Assembly: GCF_002366715.1 (NCBI RefSeq)
Contig: NZ_DFBS01000026.1
Coordinates: 76,793 to 140,792, forward strand
Length of the DNA stretch: 64,000 bases
Source of the DNA: Halomonas sp. UBA3074
GTDB taxonomy: Bacteria; Pseudomonadota; Gammaproteobacteria; Pseudomonadales; Halomonadaceae
Direction: 5' to 3'
Shown here: positions 1 to 8,243 of the stretch, in pieces
Layout of the letters: every line of letters begins with the position of its first letter
Position numbering within the stretch: position 1 is the stretch's first letter
Made by a program: the position numbers and the translations under genes
The notes under the pieces: generated by a model
Told to the model about the DNA's origin: nothing
The model's database searches: none
Seen by the model: only the letters and a program-made list of their open reading frames with translations

Positions 1-689
1 GTAAAACCAATATCTTGAACGTTGCCAAGCTGTATGAGCCTGGCATGGACGTTGAAGAGGTGTTTAGCGAAGAAATCACCGCGCGGGTCGTTGACCTTGA
101 TACCGGTGAGTACTCCGAAGAGCACGACCCGGAGACTTACGATAGCTTTGAGGCCGCTCGTGACCCTGCTTCTGGCCGAACGCTGTCGGGTGATCAGGAT
201 ATCGCGGGCCTATCGCGGGTTGAAAACTTCGCTACGGTCTACCTGATTGGTGGTGAAGAAGATCCTGAACAGATCGTGCTGCCTATTCGTGGCCAGGGCC
301 TGTGGGGCTTGATGCGCGGCTTCTTGGCAGTAGAAGGTGATGGCAATACGATTGTCAGTATCACCTACTACGAGCACAGTGAAACGCCAGGCCTGGGTGC
401 TGAAGTAAACAATCCGCGTTGGCAAGCCCAGTGGGAAGGCAAGAAAATTTACGATGAAGAGGGCGACCTCTCACCGGAAATTCACCTGACCAAAGGCGGC
501 GCTAGCGACGAATACGAAGTAGATGCGCTATCTGGCGCTACGCTGACCAGTAACGGCGTGACCAATATGCTGCAGTTCTGGTTAAGCGAAGAAGCTTTCG
601 GTCCCTATTTGGCTAAATTCCGCAGCGGTACTGAGCCGGAAGACGCCGAAGAGACCGACACCAACTTCGAAGACGTTGAGGGGGCCTGA
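1..689 (+). CDS. nqrC: Na+-translocating NADH:quinone reductase subunit C (5' end cut by window)
   Basis: Subunit C of the sodium-pumping NADH:ubiquinone reductase, an inner-membrane complex that couples NADH oxidation to Na+ export. The reading frame is open back to the first bases, so the N-terminus and its membrane helix lie outside the window. The C-terminal part carries DALSGATLTSNGV, the motif in which a Thr carries covalently bound FMN in this family. The end of the protein is acidic. It is followed two bases later by nqrD and is part of the nqr operon, whose nqrA and nqrB must lie upstream of the window. The family and motif are certain; only the start is missing. Confidence 0.95.
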   Translation, partial: KTNILNVAKLYEPGMDVEEVFSEEITARVVDLDTGEYSEEHDPETYDSFEAARDPASGRTLSGDQDIAGLSRVENFATVYLIGGEEDPEQIVLPIRGQGLWGLMRGFLAVEGDGNTIVSITYYEHSETPGLGAEVNNPRWQAQWEGKKIYDEEGDLSPEIHLTKGGASDEYEVDALSGATLTSNGVTNMLQFWLSEEAFGPYLAKFRSGTEPEDAEETDTNFEDVEGA

Positions 690-691
690 TC

Positions 692-1360
692 ATGGCGGAC
701 GTAAATGCAAAAGGCGTTTTAACGGCGCCTATTTTCCAGAACAACCCCATTGCGTTGCAAATCCTGGGGATTTGTTCGGCACTGGCGGTCACCACCAGTA
801 TGAGCGTATCGCTCGTGATGGCGCTGGCGGTTATTTTCGTAACGGCATTCTCTAATCTATTCGTATCGCTGATCCGGAATCATATCCCTTCCTCGATTCG
901 TATCATCGTGCAGATGACCATCATTGCCTCGCTGGTCATCGTGGTCGATCAGATTCTGAAAGCGTATGCCTATGAGATGTCCAAGCAGCTTTCTGTCTTC
1001 GTTGGCTTGATCATCACTAACTGTATCGTCATGGGGCGTGCAGAAGGTTTTGCGATGTCCAACACGCCGGGCATGTCGTTTCTAGACGGTGTGGGCAACG
1101 GCCTGGGATATGGCTTCGTGCTTATGGTGGTAGGCTTCTTCCGTGAGCTACTCGGTGCAGGCAGCGTCTTTGGTATTACTATCCTGCAAACCGTTCAAAA
1201 CGGTGGCTGGTACGTACCCAACGGCTTGCTGTTACTGCCGCCTTCGGCGTTCTTCATTATCGGCTTACTGATCTGGGTGATGCGTTCCGTCAACCCCGAG
1301 CAGGTAGAAGATAATGAGTTCAAAATGAAGGAAAACACCAAGCCCAAGGAGGCCGTGTAA
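692..1360 (+). CDS. nqrD: Na+-translocating NADH:quinone reductase subunit D
   Basis: Integral membrane subunit of Na+-NQR, 222 residues and very hydrophobic, with about six predicted helices. Cys28 (in GICSALAVTT) and Cys111 (in TNCIVMGRAEGFA) sit where the NqrD cysteines that bind the membrane-embedded iron centre lie in characterised homologues (established knowledge; equivalence inferred from motif). The start ATG is two bases after the nqrC stop, and nqrE begins one base after its own stop, so translation is probably coupled. NqrD and NqrE are paralogous, inverted-topology partners. Confidence 0.95.
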   Translation: MADVNAKGVLTAPIFQNNPIALQILGICSALAVTTSMSVSLVMALAVIFVTAFSNLFVSLIRNHIPSSIRIIVQMTIIASLVIVVDQILKAYAYEMSKQLSVFVGLIITNCIVMGRAEGFAMSNTPGMSFLDGVGNGLGYGFVLMVVGFFRELLGAGSVFGITILQTVQNGGWYVPNGLLLLPPSAFFIIGLLIWVMRSVNPEQVEDNEFKMKENTKPKEAV

Positions 1361-1361
1361 C

Positions 1362-1979
1362 ATGGAACATTATCTGAGTCTTTTTGTTGCCTCGGTGTTT
1401 GTCGAGAACATGGCACTGGCCTTCTTCCTGGGGATGTGTACTTTCCTGGCCGTGTCCAAGAAAGTGTCCTCGGCGATTGGCTTGGGAATCGCGGTAATCG
1501 TAGTATTAACCGTGACCGTGCCGGTCAACAATTTGGTTTTCACTTACTTGCTTCAGGAAGGCGCGCTCACCTGGACCGGTATCAGTGGTGCTGAAAATAT
1601 TGACCTCTCTTTCCTTGGCTTGCTTTCCTACATCGGTGTTATTGCTGCACTCGTACAAATCATGGAAATGTTCCTCGATAAGTACGTGCCGTCGCTCTAC
1701 AACGCGCTAGGGGTTTTCCTGCCGCTGATTACCGTTAACTGTGCCATCCTGGGTGGTGTACTGTTCATGGTAGAGCGTAGCTATAACTTTGGTGAAGCCG
1801 TGGTCTATGGCTTTGGTGCAGGTACCGGCTGGGCGCTAGCAATCGCAGCACTGGCGGGTATCCGTGAAAAGCTAAAGTACAGCGATGTGCCGGGTGGCCT
1901 CCAAGGGCTGGGCATTACTTTCATCACCGTGGGGCTAATGTCGTTGGGCTTTATGTCCTTCTCGGGCATTCAGCTTTAA
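1362..1979 (+). CDS. nqrE: Na+-translocating NADH:quinone reductase subunit E
   Basis: Integral membrane subunit of Na+-NQR, 205 residues, paralogous to NqrD. Cys26 (GMCTFLAVS) and Cys127 (VNCAILGG) match the two NqrE cysteines that complete the iron centre shared with NqrD. An AAGGAGG ribosome-binding site overlaps the end of nqrD. The protein is a few residues longer than the roughly 198-202 usual for the family, the difference lying in the first periplasmic stretch around ALTWTGISGAENIDL. A strong hairpin follows in the gap before nqrF. Confidence 0.95.
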   Translation: MEHYLSLFVASVFVENMALAFFLGMCTFLAVSKKVSSAIGLGIAVIVVLTVTVPVNNLVFTYLLQEGALTWTGISGAENIDLSFLGLLSYIGVIAALVQIMEMFLDKYVPSLYNALGVFLPLITVNCAILGGVLFMVERSYNFGEAVVYGFGAGTGWALAIAALAGIREKLKYSDVPGGLQGLGITFITVGLMSLGFMSFSGIQL

Positions 1980-1994
1980 TCGGAGCCGGTTTTT

Positions 1995-2019
1995 CCCGGC
2001 AGTGCCTAGCACTGCCGGG
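1995..2019 (+). promoter_or_regulatory. Hairpin between nqrE and nqrF
   Basis: CCCGGCAGTG (1995-2004) pairs perfectly with CACTGCCGGG (2010-2019) around a five-base loop. No run of T follows, so it is not a standard terminator. It may stabilise the upstream nqr mRNA or separate expression levels of the membrane subunits from nqrF. Function is inferred. Confidence 0.6.
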
Positions 2020-2051
2020 TAATAGAAAACCTCCAGCAATAGGAAACCGAC

Positions 2052-3284
2052 ATGGTTGATACAACAGTCATCTTGCTCGGTGTTGTCATGTTCACGGTCA
2101 TCGTTATTAGCTTAACGGCGATCATTCTGGCAGCGCGCAGCAAGCTAGTGAGTAGCGGGGACGTGACCATTGAGGTGAATGGCGACCCTGAGCATACGCT
2201 GAAGACCCAAGCCGGTGGCAAGCTGCTAAATACGCTTGCTGCTAACGGCATTTTCCTCTCATCTGCCTGTGGTGGCGGTGGTTCTTGTGCCCAGTGCAAA
2301 TGCCGTGTGGAAGAGGGTGGTGGCTCTATTCTGCCGACAGAAGAGTCGCACTTCACCATGCGTGAGAAGAAAGAGGGCTGGCGCCTCTCTTGTCAGGTAC
2401 CTGTCAAACAGGATATGAAAGTTGAAGTACCTGAAGAAGTGTTTGGCGTTAAAAAGTGGGAAACTGAGGTTGTCGCGAACCCCAACGTTGCCACCTTTAT
2501 CAAAGAGCTGAACCTGAAACTGCCTGAAGGCGAAGAAGTCGCCTTCCGTGCTGGTGGCTATGTGCAGCTTGTGGCGCCGCCCTATGACGTCAAGTTCTCT
2601 GACTTCGATATTGAAGAAGAGTACCGCGGCGATTGGGAAAAATTTGATATGTTCAAAATTTCCCATAAGAACAACGAGGAAATCATTCGCGCTTACTCTA
2701 TGGCGAACTACCCGGATGAAAAGGGTATCCTCAAGTTCAATATCCGTATTGCAACACCGCCTCCGGGCACTAACCATCCGCCTGGTCTGATGTCTACCTA
2801 CGTCTTCAGCTTGAAAGAAGGCGATAAAGTGACTGTCATGGGGCCGTTCGGTGAGTTCTTTGCTCGCGATACTGACGCCGAGATGATCTTTATCGGTGGT
2901 GGTGCAGGTATGGCACCGATGCGCAGTCACATCTTCGATCAGCTGAAGCGCTTGAAGTCTGATCGTAAGATTACCTTCTGGTACGGTGCACGCTCTTGGC
3001 GTGAAACCTTCTATAACGAAGAGTATGACCAGTTAGCCGAAGAGTTCCCCAACTTTGAATGGCACTTGGCGCTGTCTGATCCACAGCCAGAAGATAATTG
3101 GGAAGGGCCGACAGGCTTTATCCATAACGTGCTGTACGAGAACTATCTCAAGGACCATCCGGCTCCTGAAGATTGCGAGTACTACATGTGTGGGCCGCCC
3201 ATGATGAACGCCTCGGTTATCAAGCTATTGCTGGATATGGGCGTCGAGCCGGAAAACATCCTATTGGATGACTTCGGCGGATAA
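2052..3284 (+). CDS. nqrF: Na+-translocating NADH:quinone reductase subunit F
   Basis: NADH-oxidising entry subunit of Na+-NQR, 410 residues. Domains in order: an N-terminal membrane anchor (about residues 5-28), a 2Fe-2S ferredoxin domain with cysteines 73, 79, 82 and 114, an FAD-binding domain with the RAYSMANYP motif, and a C-terminal NAD-binding domain starting at FIGGGAGMAPMRS. Electrons pass from NADH to FAD to the 2Fe-2S centre and into the membrane subunits. The protein ends DDFGG, typical for NqrF. A terminator-like hairpin follows, so nqrF closes the main operon. Confidence 0.96.
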   Translation: MVDTTVILLGVVMFTVIVISLTAIILAARSKLVSSGDVTIEVNGDPEHTLKTQAGGKLLNTLAANGIFLSSACGGGGSCAQCKCRVEEGGGSILPTEESHFTMREKKEGWRLSCQVPVKQDMKVEVPEEVFGVKKWETEVVANPNVATFIKELNLKLPEGEEVAFRAGGYVQLVAPPYDVKFSDFDIEEEYRGDWEKFDMFKISHKNNEEIIRAYSMANYPDEKGILKFNIRIATPPPGTNHPPGLMSTYVFSLKEGDKVTVMGPFGEFFARDTDAEMIFIGGGAGMAPMRSHIFDQLKRLKSDRKITFWYGARSWRETFYNEEYDQLAEEFPNFEWHLALSDPQPEDNWEGPTGFIHNVLYENYLKDHPAPEDCEYYMCGPPMMNASVIKLLLDMGVEPENILLDDFGG

Positions 3285-3313
3285 AAATCGATGTCAGATC
3301 GATTGTCTAGCAG

Positions 3314-3345
3314 CGGGGCTGGCCTTATGGCTAGCCCCGTTTGTT
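3314..3345 (+). terminator. Rho-independent terminator after nqrF
   Basis: An 11-bp stem (3314-3324 with 3329-3339, one G-U pair, loop TTAT) rich in G and C is followed by TTTGTTTAT. It lies 29 bases after the nqrF stop and separates nqrF from nqrM. Confidence 0.75.
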
Positions 3346-3546
3346 TATAAGCTGGCATAAGCAGGTGAGCGGCGATAGTCAGCATCAATGGCATACGCTT
3401 ACGCTGATAACAAGGGCGTCACTGAGTTACAATGCACTAGAAACAAGACCGCGAGGCACTTACCGAACTGAATGTTGTAAAGATAAAATTGTCGGAAGGT
3501 AAGCTTAAAAATGTAACGCCATGCAGAGTATGGCTGGGAGGTTGAG

Positions 3547-3801
3547 ATGGCAATTTGGCTACTGGTATTCGGCTTTATGGCGCTCATCATGGGTGTCATG
3601 GCCGTCGGTGTCATCATGGGGCGGAAACCTATTGCCGGTTCATGTGGTGGTTTAAACCAAATAGGCATGAAAGACGGCTGTGATATTTGCGGCGGTAAAG
3701 ACGAAGTCTGTGAAGAAGAGAACCGCAAACGTGGCAGCGTACGCCGGCGTAGTGATGAAAGCCGTGGCGCCGATCTAGGCTACGATGCAACCCGTCGCTA
3801 A
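3547..3801 (+). CDS. nqrM: NqrM, Na+-NQR maturation protein
   Basis: 84-residue protein with an N-terminal hydrophobic helix (about residues 1-25) and a conserved cysteine set in GSCGGLNQIG and CDICGGKDEVC, followed by a basic, polar tail. NqrM is required for assembly of active Na+-NQR and is thought to deliver iron to the NqrD/NqrE centre. GGGAGG lies just before the ATG. In many genomes apbE, the flavin transferase that modifies NqrB and NqrC, lies between nqrF and nqrM. Here that interval (3285-3546) holds only a terminator and a promoter-sized gap, so apbE must be elsewhere. The tail after the cysteines is longer than in short homologues. Confidence 0.88.
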   Translation: MAIWLLVFGFMALIMGVMAVGVIMGRKPIAGSCGGLNQIGMKDGCDICGGKDEVCEEENRKRGSVRRRSDESRGADLGYDATRR

Positions 3802-3819
3802 ACGTTGGTTTGATAAAAG

Positions 3820-3850
3820 GGCGCAGATTCATAATGGACTGCGCCTTTTT
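3820..3850 (+). terminator. Rho-independent terminator after nqrM
   Basis: GGCGCAG (3820-3826) pairs with CTGCGCC (3839-3845) and is followed directly by TTTTT. It lies 19 bases after the nqrM stop. Confidence 0.75.
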
Positions 3851-3935
3851 AGCGTATAAGCACCAAGCGCCTGTTTGTCGGGAATGGGACTAGACGGAAA
3901 TGAATTACTTCGAATAGGAAGGAGACGCAGCGAGT

Positions 3936-5327
3936 ATGGCGGTTCACAATTACGATGTCGTGGTAATCGGTACGGGGCCTGCGGGTGAAAGTGCGGCCAT
4001 TAATGCTGCCAAGCACGGGAAACGCGTAGCGATTATTGAAAAGCAGACGCAGGTAGGTGGCAACTGCACCCACTGGGGCACCATTCCCTCCAAAGCACTG
4101 CGCCATCAGGTCAAACAGATCATGGCGTTCAATACTAACCGCATGTTCCGCGATATCGGTGAGCCGCGCTGGTTCTCATTTCCGAAAGTAATGGAGCGTT
4201 CACGGGGTACCATCGATAAGCAGGTCGAAATGCGTACCACGTTTTACGCCCGCAACCGTATCGACCTGTTTCATGGCGTTGCCCGCTTCAAAGACGAGCA
4301 CACCTTAGTCGTGCGAGACCGCCAAGAGGGCATGGAAGAGCTGGTCGCCCAAAAAATCGTCATTGCTACCGGCTCCCGCCCTTACCGACCGGCAGATATT
4401 AACTTCCGCCATCCCCGTATTTACTGCTCAGACACTATTTTGAGCCTTTCTCACACACCGCGCACCCTGGTTATTTTTGGTGCCGGGGTGATTGGCTGTG
4501 AATATGCATCGATATTTTCGGGGTTAGGCGTCAAAGTCGATCTGATCAACAACCGTGACAGCCTGCTGTCCTTTTTGGACGATGAAATCAGCGATGCACT
4601 CTCTTACCATCTTCGTAAGCACGGTGTGCTGGTCCGCCACAACGAAGAGTATGAAAGTGTCGAGGGCGATGAATCTGGTGTTGTAGTGCGTCTAAAATCA
4701 GGTAAGAAAATCCGCGCTGACGCTTTTCTGTGGGCCAACGGCCGCACGGGCAATACTGATAGCCTGGGGCTCGAAAACATTGGCTTGAAGGCCAATGGGC
4801 GTGGCCAGTTAAGCGTCGATGAGCATTACCGTACCGAAGTACCGCATGTGTATGCGGCGGGTGATGTCATTGGTTGGCCCAGCTTAGCGAGCGCTGCCTA
4901 CGATCAAGGGCTTAATTCGTGCAACGAGCTGCTCGAAAAGGAGTATCGCTTTGTGAGCGATGTACCGACGGGCATTTATACGATTCCCGAGATCAGTTCG
5001 TTTGGCCCCAACGAGCGTGAGCTGACAGAAGCAAAAGTACCCTACGAAGTAGGCAAAGCATTTTTCAAAGATACGGCCAGGGCGCAGATTACCGGCGATA
5101 CGGTAGGAATGCTCAAGATTCTTTTCCACCAAGACACGCTGGAAATCTTAGGTATCCACTGCTTTGGTGACCAAGCGTCAGAGATATTGCATATCGGCCA
5201 AGCGATCATGCAGCAAAATGGTGAGGCTAATACCCTTAAGTATTTTGTTAACACGACGTTTAACTACCCGACAATGGCAGAAGCGTATCGTGTGGCCGCA
5301 CAGAACGGGTTGAATCGCGTCTTTTAG
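3936..5327 (+). CDS. sthA: Soluble pyridine nucleotide transhydrogenase
   Basis: FAD-dependent cytoplasmic enzyme that transfers hydride between NADPH and NAD+, balancing the two pools. 463 residues, the usual length. It starts with the dinucleotide-binding motif VVIGTGPAGESAA, has a second one at VIFGAGVIGCEYAS, and contains GGNCTHWGTIPSK. The first active-site-like Cys (Cys44) is present, but the second Cys of the disulfide reductases is Thr49, as is typical of SthA and not of lipoamide dehydrogenase or glutathione reductase. An AGGAAGGAGA ribosome-binding site precedes the ATG. It ends seven bases from the end of the convergent diguanylate cyclase gene. Confidence 0.95.
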   Translation: MAVHNYDVVVIGTGPAGESAAINAAKHGKRVAIIEKQTQVGGNCTHWGTIPSKALRHQVKQIMAFNTNRMFRDIGEPRWFSFPKVMERSRGTIDKQVEMRTTFYARNRIDLFHGVARFKDEHTLVVRDRQEGMEELVAQKIVIATGSRPYRPADINFRHPRIYCSDTILSLSHTPRTLVIFGAGVIGCEYASIFSGLGVKVDLINNRDSLLSFLDDEISDALSYHLRKHGVLVRHNEEYESVEGDESGVVVRLKSGKKIRADAFLWANGRTGNTDSLGLENIGLKANGRGQLSVDEHYRTEVPHVYAAGDVIGWPSLASAAYDQGLNSCNELLEKEYRFVSDVPTGIYTIPEISSFGPNERELTEAKVPYEVGKAFFKDTARAQITGDTVGMLKILFHQDTLEILGIHCFGDQASEILHIGQAIMQQNGEANTLKYFVNTTFNYPTMAEAYRVAAQNGLNRVF

Positions 5328-5334
5328 ATATGAT

Positions 5335-6564
5335 TTATTGCTGTGCAATATACGGGATGGAAGGAAGCGGAGGGTATCCTCTTTTGGTACTCTCCGATGT
5401 AATTTCGGTTAGCGGTAAAATGCTTTCTACCCGATTTCGCCCCATTGCCTTGGCTTGGTAAAGAGCTTTATCCGCGTATGAATAAAGTTCTTCAAAAGAG
5501 AGCTGTTCTCTATAGCATGTCGTCACGCCAATACTTATTGTTGGGCTCGATTTTAGTGGTAAACCTTCGTAAGTAAGATCTTCAACGGCTCTGCGCAGTC
5601 GATCGGCAGCTTGAAGTGCATCGTGAGTATTTGTCGAAGGCATTAACAAGCAGAATTCTTCTCCCCCAATCCTTCCTAAAGTGTCGGATGGGCGGCTGAA
5701 TTGCCGTAGACATTCACTAATCTTTTTCAAGACTTTGTCACCTACAGGGTGGCCGTAGGAGTCATTGATATGTTTGAAATAATCCAGGTCAAGTAATAAT
5801 ACGCTGAGCGGTGTTTTGTCGCGTTTGGTCTTATATAATGCTACGTATGCTGCATCAACTAAGTGTCGTCGGTTATAGAGCCCTGTCAGTTCATCTGTCA
5901 ACATTAAATTACGCATAATATTGCGTTGATGTTTAAGATGGATTACTGAGAACAACAAAAATAGTGCACTACTGGTAATCAATACAAAAGCCACAGCTGC
6001 AATAATATGAAAACGTTTAATGAAAAAATACTGCTGGTGTTCGGTTCGCTTTATTTCATCAGTTAATGTTTCGTAAAGCCTCGTGAGATTTGCTTGAACC
6101 TCAGAAGTACTGTACTGGAGTAACGCAAAGTCTGAACTTTCCTGTTCTGATGAGCTTAGCATTACCTGCAGGTCGAGTAAGCTGTCTTCTGTTTTTGAAA
6201 AAAGCTCAGCTGTATAACCAGTATTCTTTTTAAGCGGTTGGGACTCGGCTAGCATGTTTTGAATTTTATGAAGCGAGTACATTGAGGTACTGATAGCGCT
6301 ACTAATTAACTCAATTTCACTATTGCTTTCTTCAAATGTATAAGGCTGCCATGCGGGAGTGGTTTTGGCTTCTATAATTTCTTCGACAAGCTCAGTATAG
6401 GGAATGCTAGTGTGGTAGCGCTGAAAAGACAGGTAGCTAAAGGCTGTAATTGCAATTGCTAATATTATGATTATGAAAATAGAAGCTATTCTATATCGTT
6501 TGATATGATTTAATTTATCAAACGTGAGTGTGGTTTTTTTATTACGATGTAGGCTGCGATCCAT
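5335..6564 (-). CDS. Membrane-anchored GGDEF diguanylate cyclase
   Basis: Predicted enzyme making the second messenger cyclic di-GMP from two GTP. 409 residues: a cytoplasmic N-terminus, a first membrane helix (about residues 25-46), a periplasmic helical sensor region, a second helix (about 188-208), and a GGDEF domain with the active-site signature GGEEF near residue 300. RPSD, an RxxD inhibitory site, lies exactly five residues before GGEEF, so product feedback inhibition is likely. The periplasmic part is not a domain recognised from sequence, so the signal is unknown. The gene is more AT-rich than its neighbours. Confidence 0.9.
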   Translation of the reverse strand: MDRSLHRNKKTTLTFDKLNHIKRYRIASIFIIIILAIAITAFSYLSFQRYHTSIPYTELVEEIIEAKTTPAWQPYTFEESNSEIELISSAISTSMYSLHKIQNMLAESQPLKKNTGYTAELFSKTEDSLLDLQVMLSSSEQESSDFALLQYSTSEVQANLTRLYETLTDEIKRTEHQQYFFIKRFHIIAAVAFVLITSSALFLLFSVIHLKHQRNIMRNLMLTDELTGLYNRRHLVDAAYVALYKTKRDKTPLSVLLLDLDYFKHINDSYGHPVGDKVLKKISECLRQFSRPSDTLGRIGGEEFCLLMPSTNTHDALQAADRLRRAVEDLTYEGLPLKSSPTISIGVTTCYREQLSFEELYSYADKALYQAKAMGRNRVESILPLTEITSESTKRGYPPLPSIPYIAQQ

Positions 6565-6684
6565 GCAAATACACCTCTTGCCAAAATTACATGTAGAGAT
6601 TTTGGTATCATTTATATTAAGTGTTTTTGCTATTATTTTGAATGCAATATTTCGATGCTTTTACCACGCTTCTACTTAATCATG

Positions 6685-6708
6685 GAGGGATAGTCTCCAC
6701 TATCCCTC
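6685..6708 (-). terminator. Hairpin downstream of the C39-like lipoprotein gene
   Basis: GAGGGATAGT (6685-6694) pairs perfectly with ACTATCCCTC (6699-6708) around a four-base loop. It lies 40 bases beyond the 3' end of the minus-strand gene at 6748-7701. There is no clear T-run, so termination is probable but not certain. Confidence 0.5.
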
Positions 6709-6747
6709 AACTTTACTATTTGAAGTATCAGATTTGTGATTATTGAA

Positions 6748-7701
6748 TTACTGTGACGCTGCAGAACTGACTGCTAGCTTGCTAAGATGTTCACTCGCTT
6801 TTGCTTGCCAATCTCCTTCTAATGCTGCTGCATTCTTTAAGGCTTCATGAGCAGCGCTCGGCGCTCCCTGCTGAAGCAATACAAGGCCAAGGTTAAGCCA
6901 CGCCGCCCCCATTTCTTTATCCAGCGCTGTTGCTCGTTCAAAGGCGTTACGGGCTTCATCGATTTGTTGATCTGCATAGAGCGCGTTGCCTAGCGCAAAT
7001 TGTCCAATCGCATTGGTAGGGTGATGCTTCACAAACGCTTCCCAGCTTGTTAACGCAGCACGGGGGCCATGGGACTCTTCGTAAGCGCTGATCGCTTCTA
7101 GCGCGTTACGAGCGCTAATGCCGGCCGGTAGCGTGCCTGGCTCCGCCACCACAAACCCCCAGCGTTCAGTGCGCGCCCAGGTGGCGTCGAAGCGGCTAAA
7201 CGAGAGGGTATGACGTTCAATTTCACCACTGCGTAGAATCAGCGTTTCACTGGGCAGATCGTAGCCAATGGCCACCGCGTAGTGCCACATCGGATAAATG
7301 GGCAGCGATAAATTTTGCATCACCACCACGGGGTCGCCAGCGGCCAAATGGCCTAACAGCGCATCCATGGTGCCACGAATGGGATAGGCGAGTTGATCAT
7401 AGCGTCGCACCGTCGCCAGCATTTCTGGCTGTACGCTGCCATCCCGTTCAGGCAAGAACACCTGAGGGATCAGCTGTTCAACGTCTGTTGCGACATCCTG
7501 ATGGTTAAGCACCATGGCCAGGGTAGCTGGGCCGCACTGAAACTCCGTTTGGGCGTAAAACGGTACGCTGGTGATTTCGGCATGGGGTGGTAGCGCTTGA
7601 TAGGTGCTTTGCAGCAACACTGGGTTTCGTGCGCAGCCGCTCAGCATTAGGAGCATAATAAAAACGCCCGCAAAGCGGGCGTTAGCAAACAGGTAGGTCA
7701 T
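6748..7701 (-). CDS. PA2778-like C39-family peptidase lipoprotein with TPR repeats
   Basis: 317 residues. An N-terminal lipoprotein signal ends in LSGC, so the mature protein should be lipid-anchored. A C39-like papain-fold peptidase domain follows, with the Cys in FQCGPATLAMV and the His in MWHYAVAIGYD as expected catalytic residues. The C-terminal third holds TPR-type helices (for example NAIGQFALGNALYADQ and AAWLNLGLVLLQQG). It matches the family called PA2778 family cysteine peptidase; substrate unknown. It lies just downstream of a PA2779-like gene, as in pseudomonads. Oddity: a strong intrinsic terminator overlaps codons 7-13 (7663-7683), so the true start could be a later ATG, although that would leave a very short lipoprotein signal. 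Confidence 0.82.
   Translation of the reverse strand: MTYLFANARFAGVFIMLLMLSGCARNPVLLQSTYQALPPHAEITSVPFYAQTEFQCGPATLAMVLNHQDVATDVEQLIPQVFLPERDGSVQPEMLATVRRYDQLAYPIRGTMDALLGHLAAGDPVVVMQNLSLPIYPMWHYAVAIGYDLPSETLILRSGEIERHTLSFSRFDATWARTERWGFVVAEPGTLPAGISARNALEAISAYEESHGPRAALTSWEAFVKHHPTNAIGQFALGNALYADQQIDEARNAFERATALDKEMGAAWLNLGLVLLQQGAPSAAHEALKNAAALEGDWQAKASEHLSKLAVSSAASQ
7655..7683 (-). terminator. Intrinsic terminator/attenuator between the PA2779- and PA2778-like genes
   Basis: On the minus strand AACGCCCGC and GCGGGCGTT form a perfect 9-bp stem around a three-base loop, continuing into TTTTATTAT. The hairpin lies inside the first codons of the downstream lipoprotein reading frame, 31 bases after the upstream stop codon. 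It should end most transcripts of the small upstream gene and let only some reach the peptidase gene. Confidence 0.75.
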
Positions 7702-7713
7702 GAGCGGCCTATA

Positions 7714-8112
7714 TTAACGAGTAAACGGATAAACGTCGGTCAGGCCGAGAATATCGGTTACCAGCAAAATAATGAAAACGGCGAACAGCGCACCAACAAC
7801 GCCAGCACCGGCAGGCAGTTGCTCAAGTTGTTCGGCCATTTGCTGTGCTTCTGCATCGCTCAAGGCCGCCACGCGGGCGTCTACTTCGTCCAGATCAACA
7901 CCCTGTTTTAGCAGTTGATCTTGCACGTCGGCACGGGCAAGTATCTCGTTGATACGTTCACGGTCAGCGCCGGCACGATCAGCTGACAAAACAGATTGAG
8001 TAGAGACTAAATCCATCGACTGAGGCGCAGCGGGAGCGGCTGCAACGGGCAAGCTGGTAATAACAAGCGCCGCAATCAGCAGGGTAGAGAGGTAGGCACG
8101 CAATGTTTTCAT
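7714..8112 (-). CDS. PA2779-like small membrane/exported protein
   Basis: 132 residues from the ATG at 8112, chosen because AGGAAGA lies just before it; a longer frame to 8178 lacks such a site. It has an N-terminal signal-like segment (TLLIAALVITSLPVAAAPA), a short helical polar region with a DRERINEILARADVQ stretch, and a C-terminal membrane helix (VVGALFAVFIILLVTDILGL) ending DVYPFTR. This layout matches the PA2779 family of unknown function that accompanies PA2778-type peptidases. The two may work together at the envelope (inference). Confidence 0.75.
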   Translation of the reverse strand: MKTLRAYLSTLLIAALVITSLPVAAAPAAPQSMDLVSTQSVLSADRAGADRERINEILARADVQDQLLKQGVDLDEVDARVAALSDAEAQQMAEQLEQLPAGAGVVGALFAVFIILLVTDILGLTDVYPFTR

Positions 8113-8243
8113 CGTCTTCTTCCTTATAGACTTGTCGGGGAGGGCCACGCTTTTAGGGTGACCTATTTTCACATGCACTATGCAGGCATGAGCCTGAAGT
8201 ATAGAAACAAATGGTTTGATTTTTAAGCTTAATGTGCAAAGTG

